64,000 nucleotides of DNA from Prauserella rugosa (GTDB lineage Bacteria > Actinomycetota > Actinomycetes > Mycobacteriales > Pseudonocardiaceae): assembly GCF_000719975.1 (NCBI RefSeq), contig NZ_JOIJ01000019.1:19141-83140 (forward strand). Reading direction: 5' to 3'. The position numbers and the translations under genes are program-made. The notes beneath the pieces are model-generated. The model did no database searches. It was not told where the DNA came from and saw nothing but the letters and a program-made list of their open reading frames with translations. Every line of letters starts with the position of its first letter. Positions within the stretch are counted from its first letter, which is position 1. Shown here piece after piece: positions 19,101 to 27,656 of the stretch.

Positions 19101-22100
19101 CCGGACGGGCCGATGTGCTCGGCGTGGACGGCGAGCGCGTCGAGCGCCGCCTCCCAGGCACACTGCAGGCCGGCCACGGCATCGTCGTCGAGGAGCCGCC
19201 CCGCTGCCGTCCACTCGACGGCGATCCGTGGACCGTCCGTTGTGGACTCTCCGGCCTCGTGGACGAAGCAGTTGAGCGCCAGCACCTGCTCGAGCGGTTT
19301 CGACTCCGGTTCGACGACCGCGAACGCCTCGCGGTCGGGAAGCCGCCAGTCACCGCCGTCCCCGGCGGCGAAGCGGCCCAGGTAGTTGAGCAGCACCTCG
19401 GGCGGGCCGGCGGTGATGCCGGCGTCGGGGTCGAGGTGGCGCAGCACGCCGTAGCCGACGCCCTCATCGGGCACGGCGCGGCGGGCTTCCTTCACCGCGC
19501 GCAGCAAGCGGCCCGCGGCGGGTCCGCCGGACAGTGCCTCGCGCAGTGCGGCGTCGGTGCCCACGGCATCCGCGGGCACGCGTACCGGGAACTCGGCGGT
19601 GAACCACCCGATGGTGCGGGACAGATCCGCCCCCGACGTCTGCGGATGACGTCCGTGACTCTCGACGGTGATCCCGAAGGCATCCTGCGTACGCAGCGAC
19701 CGTAGCGCCAGCACGAGTGCGGTCAGCAGCACCTCGTCGGTGCCGGTGCGGTAGGCCGACGGCAGTGTCGACAGCGCCGCCTCGGACACGCGCGGGCTCG
19801 CGACGGTCGTCTCGGTGCGGGCCGTGCCCACCGTGTCCCGCGCCGGGTCCAGCGCGGGCAGGCCCAGTGGGCGGATGTCCGGGTCGGTCGCACCGCGCCA
19901 GTACTCCAGCTCGGCGCGCCGTGCCCCCGACGAGCCCTGCTCGGCCAGCGCCAGCGCATGGGCGCGGAACGAGGTCCCCTCGGGTTCGGGTGGCGTGCCC
20001 TGCGTCGCCGCGCGCAGTGCCGGGATCAGCACCCGCCACGACACCCCGTCCACGACGAGGTGGTGCGCGACGATCACGATGCGGTGGTGGCCGAGCAGCG
20101 CCACCCGCAGCATCTGGCCCGCGTCGGGGTCGAGAGTGGCCGCCAGCGAGCGCGCGACGTCTGCAGGATCGGACGCGCCAGGATTGGAGCTGCCGGTGTG
20201 AACGACGTCCGCGGCCGCCCCGGACACGTCGCCGGTTTCCGGTTCGGCGGGCGGGATGGTGAGTCCGCCGTCACCGCCGCGGCGCATCCGGAGCGCGGGA
20301 TACGTGGCCAGTACGGACCGCACACCGGCGACGAGCGCATCGCGATCCACCGGCTCGACGGTGCTGACCACCGTCCACTGTGCATAGCCAGCCACCGCTT
20401 CGGGTGGCGGGCCGGGTTCGAACAGCCCGCGGATGATCGGGGTGGCGGGAACGTCGCCCTCGGGTTCGTCGTGCTCGTCGGCGGCCGCGCCGCCGGTGCC
20501 GGAGAGCTCGGCGAGCCCGGCCGCGAGCGAACCGAGGTCGCGGCGGGCGAGCAGCTCGCGGGGGCGCAGCTCGAACCCGTGGGAGCGAAGCCTGCTGCTC
20601 ACGCTGATCGCGCTGATGCTGTCGCCGCCGAGACCGAAGAAGTCGTCGTCCGGGCCGACCTGCTCGGCATCGAGGTCGAAGACCTCGGCGACAACCGCGC
20701 ACAGCAGGCGTTCGCGGTCGGTAGCGGCGCGGCGGCCGCCGGACGTCGCGCGAGGGGCGGGCAATGCGGCACGGTCGACCTTGCCGTTCACCGTGAGCGG
20801 GAGCTCGTCGAGCACCACGACGGCCGAGGGCACGAGGTGATCGGGCAGCCGGGTGGCGAGCGCGTCCCGCACCGTCTCGGACGTGACGTCGGTGCCGGAC
20901 CTGGCCGGCACGACATAGCCCACCAGGCGCGCCGTAGCCGTGTCGGTGCGGACCACCGCGGCGGCGGCGCTCACCCCGGGGAGCGCCGCCAGCTCCGCCT
21001 CGACCTCGCCGACCTCGACACGGTGCCCGCGGATCTTGACCTGGCCGTCCGCCCGTCCCGTGTAGACGAAACCGCGGCCGGGCACCCACCTGGCGAGGTC
21101 GCCCGTGCGGTACATCCGATCGCCCGGACCGCCGTAGGGATCGGCCACGAACCGTTCGGCGGTGCCCGCGAAGCGGCCGAGGTAACCCCGCGCGAGCTGA
21201 GGCCCGGCGAGATACAGCTCCCCGGTCGAGCCGGGTGCGACCGGCTGCAGGGCGTTGTCCAGCAGGTAGACCCGCGTGCCGGCCAGCGGGCGGCCGATGG
21301 CCGGCTCGTCCCCGGTGATCTCGGCGTAGGCCGCGTCGACGGTCGCCTCGGTGGGACCGTAGATGTTGCGCCCGTCCACATCCGACTCCACGACCCGCTG
21401 CCACAGCGCTGGCGGGGTGGCCTCACCACCCAGCACGAGCAGCGCGGGGCGGTACGGCGCACCGTCGAGCAGGCCCGCGTCCGCGAGCGGTGCCGCCATG
21501 GAGGGCGTCGTGTCGACGACGTCGATGCCGTCGCGGGTGTAGGTGGCGAGCAGAGCGTCGGCGTCGGTCAGCACATCGCCGGCGTAGAGGTGCAGTTCGT
21601 GCCCGCACAGCAGCCACACCAGCTGGTCGAGCGCCGAGTCGAACGCGAACGAGTAGGTGTGGGCCACCCGCAGCCGCCTGCCCACGCCGCGTTCGGTGTC
21701 GGCGACCACTGTCGAACGCTGGTGGTGCAGCAGTGAGCGCAACCCACGGTCGGGCACGAGTACACCCTTGGGCTTGCCCGTCGAGCCCGACGTGTAGATG
21801 ACGTAGGCCAGGTCGTCGGGCCGGCGTCCGCGCACGCGCTCGCCGTCCGACAGGGGCCGGTCGTCGGCATGGGCGGCGTCGGCGGTCGTCACCGAGGGCC
21901 ACTCGCCGAGTGCACGGGGATGGGACGGGTCGGTGACGACCACGGCGGGCCGGGCGTCGTCCAGCAGCATCCGCACCCGCTCGTCCGGGTGGTCGGCCTC
22001 GAGCGGCAGGAACGCACCCCCGGCGTCGAGGGCCGCCAGCAGCGCGACGACGTAGTCGACCGAGCGGGGCAGCGCGATCGCGACGAGGTCGTCGGGGCCG

Positions 22101-23641
22101 ACTCCCCTGGCCCGCAACGTCCTGGCGAGCCGGTGCACGCGTGCCGCCAGCTCGGCGTACGACACGCGTTCGTCACCGCACACGACGGCCACGTCGGCTC
22201 CGCGCGACGTCGCCAGCGCGGCGAGCACGTCGGGAACCGAGGCGGGCTCACCGGGCACCGCGGGCGGCGACCACGCGTCCAGCAGCGAGTCGCGCACCTC
22301 CCGTGCCACCACCGGCACCCGGCCCACCTCGGGACCGTCCTCAGTGGTCAGCTCTCGCACGAGCGTGCACACGGTCGCCAGCCGGGCGTCCACATCGGAT
22401 TGCGTGTGGGTACGCGCGTCGACCTCGAACCCGAGCAGCAGGCCGCCGTCCCTCGTGGGCAGCACACTCAGGCCCATGTCCTCTGGCGGCCCGCCCGCGA
22501 CGTTGCGCATGACGCCCTTCGACCCGGCGAAGTCCAACGTCAGGTCGAAGGCCTTCAGGTTCACCCCGGCGCCGTGCAGGATCGCACCCGCGCCGGGCGC
22601 GGCCAGATCGCGCGGCAGGTTCTCCCCCCGATAGCGCTGGTGCACCCGCATCTCGGCCATCGCCTCGGCCACCCGCCGCGCGACGATGCCCAGCGAGTCA
22701 CCACCGCGCACCTCGATCCGCAACGGCAGCACGTTGACCGCCATGCCCGGGGTGCGCAGCTCGGGACCGCTCGTCCGGCACATCAGCGGCAGCGCGAACA
22801 CCACGTCGGTGCGCCCCAGCACGCGGTGCAGGAACACCGCGTAGCAACCGAGGAGGGCGTCGCCCCACGTGACGCCCTCCCGGTCGGCGAACGCCCGCAG
22901 CGCCGTCATGTCGCCCGCGGACAACACCGTCTGCGCCGAGACGGTGTCGGCGGGCCCCGACCCGGGCGTCGTCCATTCCGGAAGGTCCGGCAACGGGGTC
23001 ATCCGGTCGACCCAGTAGGCGCGGTCCTGCTCCGGTTTGTCGCTCGCGAGGTACTCCCGGTCGGCGGCGACGAAGTCGGCGAACGAGCTGAACGGCGACG
23101 CAGGCGGTTCGGTGCCCGCCACCGACGCCGTGTAGCGCGCGGCCGTGCGGCGGGCGAGCATCGCCGCGCTGTAGCCGTCGAACACGAGATGGTGACCGAG
23201 CTGGGTGTACCAGACCTCGGTGTCGGACAGGACGATGATCGTCTGCGAGTACAGCGGCCGCCCGGTCATGCCGCGGGAGGACTCGGCCAGCGCGAACCGT
23301 TCCGCCGTGACCAGCTGTTCGGCCGCCGCCCGCGGGTCGGCCTCGGTGCGGACGTCGACGACCCGCGGCGGGACCACCGGCTCGTCGCTCACCCACTGCC
23401 GCGGGCCGTCCGCGGTCTCGGTCATGCGCAGCCGCAGGGATTCGGCGTCGGCGAGCGTTCCGGTCATCGCCTCGGCCAGCAGCGCCGTGTCGATCCGGTC
23501 GCCGCCTTCGATCTGCACCACGTCGCCGACCACGTAGTACGGCGAGTCGGGTTCGAGCCGCTGGGCGTTCCAGATACCGAGCTGCGCGCTCGTCAGCTCG
23601 AACAGCTCGGCGGCCTCAGGCGTTTCCGACGACGACAACAC
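13115..23641 (-). CDS. Two-module NRPS, C-A-T-E-C-A-T-E-C, no thioesterase
   Basis: A 3508-residue synthetase. Approximate domains: C1 15-450 (active site HHLVFDGYS near 150, starter type as in EntF/DhbF, taking DHB from the aryl carrier). A1 475-960 (YTSGSTGKPKG near 617). T1 about 975-1040 (GLGGDSI near 1005). E1 1065-1500 (HHLVVDGVSW near 1197, NYLGRF). C2 1545-1985 (HHALLDGWS near 1685). A2 2005-2480 (YTSGTTGKPKG near 2150). T2 2495-2560 (IGGDSIV near 2529). E2 2585-3020 (HHLLVDGVSW near 2719, NYLGQF). C3 3040-3480 (HHLLSDGWS near 3180). A low-complexity GPGAGPGAGPG tail follows. All catalytic His pairs and carrier serines are intact. Hand-read pocket residues (235, 236, 239, 278, 299, 301, 322, 330, 331): A1 D-S-D-D-V-G-I-V-D, with acidic residues that suit a basic side chain (Arg/Lys/Orn); A2 D-V-W-N-V-G-A-I-N, partly Thr-like. 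Both residues should become D. There is no TE or reductase; release is unexplained. GTG start with GAGGAG upstream. Confidence 0.93.
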   Translation of the reverse strand: MLSSSETPEAAELFELTSAQLGIWNAQRLEPDSPYYVVGDVVQIEGGDRIDTALLAEAMTGTLADAESLRLRMTETADGPRQWVSDEPVVPPRVVDVRTEADPRAAAEQLVTAERFALAESSRGMTGRPLYSQTIIVLSDTEVWYTQLGHHLVFDGYSAAMLARRTAARYTASVAGTEPPASPFSSFADFVAADREYLASDKPEQDRAYWVDRMTPLPDLPEWTTPGSGPADTVSAQTVLSAGDMTALRAFADREGVTWGDALLGCYAVFLHRVLGRTDVVFALPLMCRTSGPELRTPGMAVNVLPLRIEVRGGDSLGIVARRVAEAMAEMRVHQRYRGENLPRDLAAPGAGAILHGAGVNLKAFDLTLDFAGSKGVMRNVAGGPPEDMGLSVLPTRDGGLLLGFEVDARTHTQSDVDARLATVCTLVRELTTEDGPEVGRVPVVAREVRDSLLDAWSPPAVPGEPASVPDVLAALATSRGADVAVVCGDERVSYAELAARVHRLARTLRARGVGPDDLVAIALPRSVDYVVALLAALDAGGAFLPLEADHPDERVRMLLDDARPAVVVTDPSHPRALGEWPSVTTADAAHADDRPLSDGERVRGRRPDDLAYVIYTSGSTGKPKGVLVPDRGLRSLLHHQRSTVVADTERGVGRRLRVAHTYSFAFDSALDQLVWLLCGHELHLYAGDVLTDADALLATYTRDGIDVVDTTPSMAAPLADAGLLDGAPYRPALLVLGGEATPPALWQRVVESDVDGRNIYGPTEATVDAAYAEITGDEPAIGRPLAGTRVYLLDNALQPVAPGSTGELYLAGPQLARGYLGRFAGTAERFVADPYGGPGDRMYRTGDLARWVPGRGFVYTGRADGQVKIRGHRVEVGEVEAELAALPGVSAAAAVVRTDTATARLVGYVVPARSGTDVTSETVRDALATRLPDHLVPSAVVVLDELPLTVNGKVDRAALPAPRATSGGRRAATDRERLLCAVVAEVFDLDAEQVGPDDDFFGLGGDSISAISVSSRLRSHGFELRPRELLARRDLGSLAAGLAELSGTGGAAADEHDEPEGDVPATPIIRGLFEPGPPPEAVAGYAQWTVVSTVEPVDRDALVAGVRSVLATYPALRMRRGGDGGLTIPPAEPETGDVSGAAADVVHTGSSNPGASDPADVARSLAATLDPDAGQMLRVALLGHHRIVIVAHHLVVDGVSWRVLIPALRAATQGTPPEPEGTSFRAHALALAEQGSSGARRAELEYWRGATDPDIRPLGLPALDPARDTVGTARTETTVASPRVSEAALSTLPSAYRTGTDEVLLTALVLALRSLRTQDAFGITVESHGRHPQTSGADLSRTIGWFTAEFPVRVPADAVGTDAALREALSGGPAAGRLLRAVKEARRAVPDEGVGYGVLRHLDPDAGITAGPPEVLLNYLGRFAAGDGGDWRLPDREAFAVVEPESKPLEQVLALNCFVHEAGESTTDGPRIAVEWTAAGRLLDDDAVAGLQCAWEAALDALAVHAEHIGPSGGGLTPSDLPLVALQQADIDALERRGPVADVLPATALQAGLSFHTLAADEEDADVYVVQAVLSLSGDVDPVRLADAARELLRRHPALRVHLATTSGGDVVQVVPADVHLDWDTVELAGADQAGEAAFEAFDAARTAELNRRFDPETPPLIRFRLYRLGARQYRLVLTNHHALLDGWSMPLVGRTLLGLYRELGGGPAVPAAASLQDYHRWLAERDRDAALEAWRSALSGVDEGTRLAPVAARRGVARPGRVSLELGAEFSGRLQRFARDRGVTVTTVLQAAWGLLLGRLTRRRDVVFGCPVSGRPAEVDGVESMIGQLGNTIPVRVRYRPETTASDLLADIHAESVALTDHHHLGLPDIQRAVGVGELFDTLLVMENFPFNGAGIAVDEHAELSGVDITDATHYPLTVIALPGEALTLALSYQPQAFDEETVRGYARWLHTLLTELVDDPDRPVGRLPMLDDTETAAVLHEGTKYLPAVERQGLLETFGAWVARTPDAEALVCRERSLTYAELDRQANRLAHRLLDAGAGPETPVGMLLGRDVEMIVALFGILKAGAVYLPLDPDYPAERLRYMIEDARPAAFVTDGAALARLGGEVPGDGAVVRLDEPAAADGRDDDPVHARTTLTPDSLAYIIYTSGTTGKPKGVAVPHRGLRDLISLQEEVVGVTDRDRYLHFASTSFDVAVWQTMVPLASGGTLVVAPEEVRVPGDELLDYIAEHRLTGINLLPSFLSAVPEDRVVDEDVFFVVGAERLDPELADRWGKGRRALFNAYGPTEVTINSVTWQYEPGNRGTVPIGRPDPNVRAYVLDDGLQPVGVGVPGELYLAGPKLARGYLGRPGQTAQAFVADPHGEPGSRMYRTGDVAAWRPDGQLVFLGRADRQVKVRGFRIELAEIESALSRHPDVRGCAVVVRGGRQLVGYVIPAEGSSLDPVRLRADLLRELPEYMVPAAFVALDRLPLTPGGKLDERALPAPDHGETGAGREPRTHAERVLLDIVREVLDAGEVRLDDHFLEIGGDSIVSLQVVSRARRHGLRLGPRDVLDGGTVAGIVARCEHAGEGSARPDAGPSTGDAPLTPVMRDLLERSPKPDDFCQWTELCVPAGGDRQDWARAVDTLLDTHDVLRAHLARGADGPVLRIPETGAVTAAEVLTATTATGDADVRGLIDDWIADIRGRFDVTAPPLVRMLWVDRGPDELGRFVIAAHHLLVDGVSWRILVDDLADAYAGHDLLRPAPFAGWARELAGAADARAAEAPHWREVGRKPPKRLARTALDPDRDTGATAVHHEFALDAGATQALLTALPSAYRATPDTVLLTALARAVGRWRRRPADLYVDLEGHGRHAPDPATEVDLSRTVGWFTAVHPARITLPDGPTSAQLKDVKERLQAQGDGLGHGVLSAAGVVTPVRPEVSWNYLGQFAAAPVAERAWQAPPGSAPFGSAGDTLPLPHGLMLNAMTWDEGDGPALHVRITWPRALFPDDDVASLAETFRAELEALAADDEALAHAGRTPSDLVLGGLDQADVDALETRYRLVDVLPLSPLQELVLRHSRRVPDGGHDPYTVQATFSLSGNVDVDALHAAVGDLMRRHPNLGAAFPDGIDGQVLIADAAPDARYVDVSGESDVDAAVERVLEADLAERFDVTAGSLVRPTVVRRGADRVEFVLTTHHLLSDGWSAPRMLGEIFAAYAARTGSAATLPEPVPFTRYLRWLSERDRDADVAAWQDVLSTVDRYDRALPDVPPGEAAAERPVPVTFDVDATSVRRLSAAAAAHGLTVNTLVQGAWSAVLAARTGRTDVHFGAMVSGRPPEVDGVEEIIGLLANTVPVHAALTGGLVTALRDLQTRQQAMAEHHTTPLPALERSVGVKRLFDSLLVFENYPVDPDRLAEPAPGLRMTGMRFREFTHHPVTVTVMPEGAGWRGIVAVRPGTATDTNADALADALRQTLAALPDLLAEHGSEGPGAGPGAGPGEPGTGRSTGTGTGPQVAALVRVAERSLRGPE

Positions 23642-23712
23642 TCGCTCCTCACAGCGTTTTCGGGACCCGGTTCTCTCGGCACCGGCAGCACGGGATCAGT
23701 GGGTGAGCCCGC

Positions 23713-24486
23713 TCATTCCGGGACGACCATCGGCGTTCCGCTCACCGGGTCGGGTGTGATGACGCTGGGCAGGTCGAACACGTCCTTGATCAACGCCGCG
23801 TCGACGATGTCGGCCGCGGCACCCTCGGCCACCACCCGGCCGTCCTTCATGGCCACGAGGTGGTCGGCGAACCGGCAGGCCTGGTTGATGTCGTGCAGCA
23901 CCGCGATCACGGTCCTGCCCTCGTCGCGCAGCCGCGACAGCAGAGCCAGCAACCGGTACTGGTGGGTGATGTCCAGAAAGGACGTCGGCTCGTCGAGCAG
24001 CAGGTACGGCGTTCGCTGTGCCAGCACCATCGCCACCCACACGCGCTGGCGCTGTCCGCCGGACAGTTCGGCGACCGGCCGCTCGGCGAAGTCTTCGACC
24101 TCCGCGGTGATCATGGCCTCGGAGACGGCCTGCTCGTCCTCCTTGGTCCACAGCGCCAACAGCGACTGGTGCGGGTAACGGCCCCGCGAGACCAGTTGCC
24201 GCACCTTGATGCCCTCCGGCGCGAGCGGGTCCTGCGGCAGGAAAGCCAGCTCCCGAGCCAGCGCCTTCGCGGGGAAGGACGAGACCGATCTCCCGTCCAG
24301 TGCGACGGTGCCCGCGTCGGGCCGCAGCAGCCGGACGAACGCGCGCAGCAGGGTCGACTTGCCGCAGCCGTTCGGCCCGACCACGGCGGTGAACCCGCCG
24401 TCCGGAACGTCGAGACTGAGCCGGGTGGACACGACCCGTTCGCCGTAGGCGAGGGTCACGTCCTGGGCACGCAGCCGGGCGGTCAT
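23713..24486 (-). CDS. Iron-siderophore ABC transporter ATP-binding protein (FecE/FepC type)
   Basis: 257-residue ATPase. Walker A is GPNGCGKSTLLR, the Q-loop LAFLPQDPL, the signature LSGGQRQRVWVAM, Walker B YLLLDEPTSFLD, and the H-loop VIAVLHDINQ. The pattern HDINQACRFADHLVAMKDGR is typical of ferric siderophore importers. The ATG at 24486 overlaps the permease stop by 4 bp; the frame extends further upstream but without similarity. It powers uptake of the ferric siderophore through the two permeases that precede it. Confidence 0.92.
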   Translation of the reverse strand: MTARLRAQDVTLAYGERVVSTRLSLDVPDGGFTAVVGPNGCGKSTLLRAFVRLLRPDAGTVALDGRSVSSFPAKALARELAFLPQDPLAPEGIKVRQLVSRGRYPHQSLLALWTKEDEQAVSEAMITAEVEDFAERPVAELSGGQRQRVWVAMVLAQRTPYLLLDEPTSFLDITHQYRLLALLSRLRDEGRTVIAVLHDINQACRFADHLVAMKDGRVVAEGAAADIVDAALIKDVFDLPSVITPDPVSGTPMVVPE

Positions 24487-25526
24487 CTGCGCCTCACCTC
24501 CTGGGCCAGCAGCCAGATCAGGTAACAACCGCCGATCGCCGTCGTGACGACGCCGACGGGAAGGGACACGGGGGCCAGCAGCATCTGCGCGATGAGGTCG
24601 GCCAGTTGCAGCAGCACGGCACCGCACAGCGCCGCGGGCAGCAGCGGGACACCGGGCGCGCGCGCCAGCCTGCGTCCGATCTGCGGTGCGGCCAGTGCGA
24701 TGAAGGCGACCGGGCCCGCCACGGACGTCACGGTGGCGGTGCAGCCGACGCCGATGAACACCATCAGCAACCGCTGGCGTTCCAGTCCGACCCCGGTGGC
24801 GACCGCCACCGCGTCACCGAGTGCCGACTGGTGCAGCGCCTGCGCACGCAGCGAAGCCAGCGCGAGCAGCACCGCGATGACCGAGAACGGCAGGATCAGG
24901 TCGTCCCAGTCGATGCCGTTGAGCGAACCGGAGTTCCAGCCCACCGCCGCCATCGCGACCTCGAGCTCGGCGCGCAGCACGAGCCAGTTGTTCAGGGCGG
25001 TGACCATGGCGTTGACCGCGATGCCGATGACCACGAGCCGCATCCCGGACAGCCCGCCCGACCGCGACAGCGCGTACACCAGGGCCGCCGTGAGCAGTCC
25101 ACCCACGACCGATCCGAACGCGACGGTGGTCGTGGCGCCGGTGAACACGGTCATCACCAGCAGTGCACCGGTGTAGGCGCCCGCGTCGAGGCCGATGATG
25201 TCCGGGCTGCCCATCGGATTGCGGGTCAGGTTCTGGAAGATCGCACCGGCCACGCCGAGCGCCGCACCGAACAGGATCGCGGCGACGACCCGCGGCCCGC
25301 GCCACTCGACGATGACCACCGACGGCTGCGTTCCGGTGAGCGCGCCGAGCACCTCGCCGGGCGTCGACCAGCTCGACCCGAACGACAGTCCGACGAACCC
25401 GAGCACCAGCATCGCGACGGCGCAGCCGACGACCACGCCGAGGGTGCGGCGTTCGATCCACCACGCGCGCCCGCGTACCGGCACGCGCACCTGTGCGGTC
25501 CGCTTCGGGGACTCCGTCGTCGTCAT
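24483..25526 (-). CDS. FecCD-family permease, second subunit (FepG-like)
   Basis: 347 residues, about nine to ten membrane helices, after a cytoplasmic N-terminus (MTTTESPKRTAQVRVPVRGR). FecCD family marks are RGPRVVAAILFGAALGVAGA, FQNLTRNPMGSPDIIGLDAGAY and a C-terminal GPVAFIALAAPQIGRRLARA (the EAA-like loop contacting the ATPase). It overlaps both neighbours by 4 bp, so the transporter genes are translationally coupled. Forms a heterodimeric channel with the product of 25523-26560. Confidence 0.92.
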   Translation of the reverse strand: MTTTESPKRTAQVRVPVRGRAWWIERRTLGVVVGCAVAMLVLGFVGLSFGSSWSTPGEVLGALTGTQPSVVIVEWRGPRVVAAILFGAALGVAGAIFQNLTRNPMGSPDIIGLDAGAYTGALLVMTVFTGATTTVAFGSVVGGLLTAALVYALSRSGGLSGMRLVVIGIAVNAMVTALNNWLVLRAELEVAMAAVGWNSGSLNGIDWDDLILPFSVIAVLLALASLRAQALHQSALGDAVAVATGVGLERQRLLMVFIGVGCTATVTSVAGPVAFIALAAPQIGRRLARAPGVPLLPAALCGAVLLQLADLIAQMLLAPVSLPVGVVTTAIGGCYLIWLLAQEVRRR

Positions 25527-26560
25527 AGCGATCCCGCCCCGTACCGGCGCACGACCCAGATCAGCATCGGCCCGCCGAGGAACGCGGTGACGATCGCGAC
25601 CGGCACCTCGCCCGTGTGCAGCACCACGCGCGAGATCGTGTCGGCCGCAAGCATCAGGATCGGCCCGACGATCATCGACAACGTCACCAGCCACGGCACC
25701 GAACCGACCGTCAGCCTGCGCAGCAGGTGCGGCACGATCAGGCCGACGAACAGGATCGGCCCGGCCACGGCCGTGGCGGCACCGGCCAGCACCGTGATCA
25801 GCACGAGGGTCACCGTCCGCACGCGAGCGACGTTCGCGCCGAGCGTGTGCGCCACCGTCTCCCCGAGTGCCACGGCGTTCAGCGACCGCGCGACCAGCAA
25901 CGCACCGACCAGGGCCAGCGCGATCGCCACGAGCGGGATCGTCAGGTCGGTCTGTTCCCTGCCAGCCAGTGAGCCGACGGACCAGAACCGGTACTTGTCG
26001 AGCGTGTCCGGGGACGTCAGCCGCACTCCGAGCGACACCCCCTGCAACACGGCCGACAGCGCCACACCCGCGAGCAGCAGGCGCAACGTCGAATGTCTGC
26101 CGACCGCGTAGACCAGCACCGTCGCCAGCACCGCTCCGGCCACGCCCAGACCGAGTTCGCCGAGCGCCGTTCCGGCCAGTCCGAGCGCGGCACCGAGCGT
26201 CAAGGCGAAGCCCGCGCCATGCGTGACGCCCAGAATTCCGGGCTCGGCCAACGGGTTGCGCGACAACGTCTGGATGAGCGCGCCGGCCACGGCCAGCGCC
26301 GCACCCACGGCGATGCCGAGCAACGTGCGCGGAACGCGGATGTCGCGCACGACGAGATGATCGCCCGACAGCGGGTCGAAATGGGTGAGTGCGGGCCAGA
26401 TCTGGCCGAGCGGCACGCTCTCCGCACCGACGGCGATGCTGGCGACGATCGCGGCCAGCAGCGCGACGAGAACCCCGGCGAGGACGGCCGAGCGGCCGGT
26501 TCTCGACGGGGCGTTCCTCGTCGGCGGTGCGGTGCCTGCCTGGGTGGGTGCCGTGCTCAC
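25523..26560 (-). CDS. FecCD-family permease, first subunit (FepD-like)
   Basis: 345 residues with about nine to ten membrane helices. The family segments RVPRTLLGIAVGAALAVAGA, IQTLSRNPLAEPGILGVTHG and GPILFVGLIVPHLLRRLTVG are present. The N-terminus is Pro/Ala/Thr-rich. Ten bp downstream of the binding-protein stop and overlapping the second permease by 4 bp. Imports the ferric siderophore delivered by the lipoprotein encoded upstream. Confidence 0.92.
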   Translation of the reverse strand: MSTAPTQAGTAPPTRNAPSRTGRSAVLAGVLVALLAAIVASIAVGAESVPLGQIWPALTHFDPLSGDHLVVRDIRVPRTLLGIAVGAALAVAGALIQTLSRNPLAEPGILGVTHGAGFALTLGAALGLAGTALGELGLGVAGAVLATVLVYAVGRHSTLRLLLAGVALSAVLQGVSLGVRLTSPDTLDKYRFWSVGSLAGREQTDLTIPLVAIALALVGALLVARSLNAVALGETVAHTLGANVARVRTVTLVLITVLAGAATAVAGPILFVGLIVPHLLRRLTVGSVPWLVTLSMIVGPILMLAADTISRVVLHTGEVPVAIVTAFLGGPMLIWVVRRYGAGSL

Positions 26561-26570
26561 GTCCGCGGCG

Positions 26571-27587
26571 TCACTTCTTCAACAGCGGTGCGAAGGTCTC
26601 GTCCAGCGCCTCGAGCGCGGTCGTGGCCTGGCCGTAGGTCGCCGCCTCGGTGTACTTGACCGGGAACGTCATGTCCTTCTTCACCGCGGGCAGGTTCTTC
26701 CACAGGTTGGAGTCGAGGACGTACTTCACGGCCTCGGGCAGCGAGCCGTCGGCGTTCACGGTGTAGGTGATCGCCTCGGCGTCCTTCAGCGCCGAAGGCA
26801 GCTGCTCGAGCGACGGGTACTCGCTGACCGCGCGGGAACCCTTGCCCTTCTCGGAGACCTGGCCGTAGTACTCGGCACCGATGTCGTTGGCCACGTTGGT
26901 GCCCCACGAGCCGTCGAACTCGCGCTGGAAGTTGCCGTTCTCGACCTCGCCGTACCCGCCGATGTGGGCGAGCTTGAGGCCGTCGAGCGCGTCGGCGTAC
27001 TTACCCTTCAGCTCCTCGGCCTTCTGCTCGTACTCGCGCTTGCCCTCGTCGAACCGTTCGAGCGCGCCCGCGGCGTCGGCCTGCTTCCTGGAGACCTCCT
27101 TCCACGCCGACGGCACGTCCGGGCCGATCGCGACGACCGGGGCGATCGACTCGAGCCGCTCGGTGTCGATCTCCTGGAAGATGGGTTTCGGCACACCGAT
27201 GACGATCAGATCGGGGTTCTGCTCGGCGATGGCCTCGTAGTTCGTCTCGGCAGCCGTCTCGCCCGCGACCCTCGGCAGATCCTGATAGGTCTTCATGTCC
27301 TCGTCGGACATCATCGGCTCGCCCCGCTGCCACGAGGAGATGCCCACCAGCGGCGCGTCGGCCTCGATGAGCGTCGGCACCGCGTACCCGGTGGCGACGA
27401 CGCGCTGCGGGTTCTGGGGGATCTCGACGGTGCCGTTGTCCGCCTTGAACTGCCGCGTCTCCCCGGAGGTCTCCTGGCCCGCGGCGCCGCAGCCGGCCAC
27501 CGACACGGTGAGCGCGAACGCGGCGGCGGCCACGCTCGCCTTGACGAGGCGGGAGGATCTCAGCAGTGTCATCGGTTTCGTCGTCAT
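26571..27587 (-). CDS. Ferric-siderophore-binding lipoprotein (FepB/FecB type)
   Basis: 338 residues. The signal peptide ends in a lipobox, VSVAGCG, with the lipid-bearing Cys at about residue 33. Mature protein has the TroA-like two-lobe fold of helical-backbone binding proteins: RVVATGYAVPTLIEADAPLV, PDLIVIGVPKPIFQEI, and a KLAHIGGYGEVENG segment. It captures the ferric siderophore outside the membrane and passes it to the FecCD permeases. There is a 69-bp gap to the SIP gene and no visible iron box there, so it is probably read from the dhbC promoter. Confidence 0.91.
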   Translation of the reverse strand: MTTKPMTLLRSSRLVKASVAAAAFALTVSVAGCGAAGQETSGETRQFKADNGTVEIPQNPQRVVATGYAVPTLIEADAPLVGISSWQRGEPMMSDEDMKTYQDLPRVAGETAAETNYEAIAEQNPDLIVIGVPKPIFQEIDTERLESIAPVVAIGPDVPSAWKEVSRKQADAAGALERFDEGKREYEQKAEELKGKYADALDGLKLAHIGGYGEVENGNFQREFDGSWGTNVANDIGAEYYGQVSEKGKGSRAVSEYPSLEQLPSALKDAEAITYTVNADGSLPEAVKYVLDSNLWKNLPAVKKDMTFPVKYTEAATYGQATTALEALDETFAPLLKK

Positions 27588-27656
27588 CGGTTTCGTCCTT
27601 GAATTGCGATGGGGTGGGGAATCCGGATCGGAGAAGCAGGCGGTGGCCCGCCCTCC

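Noticed and set aside
14597..19705. Very long plus-strand open frame opposite the NRPS gene
   Set aside because: It is a high-GC shadow of the NRPS on the other strand; its translation is Arg/Gly/Val-rich with no domain, while the minus frame has complete C, A, T and E motifs.
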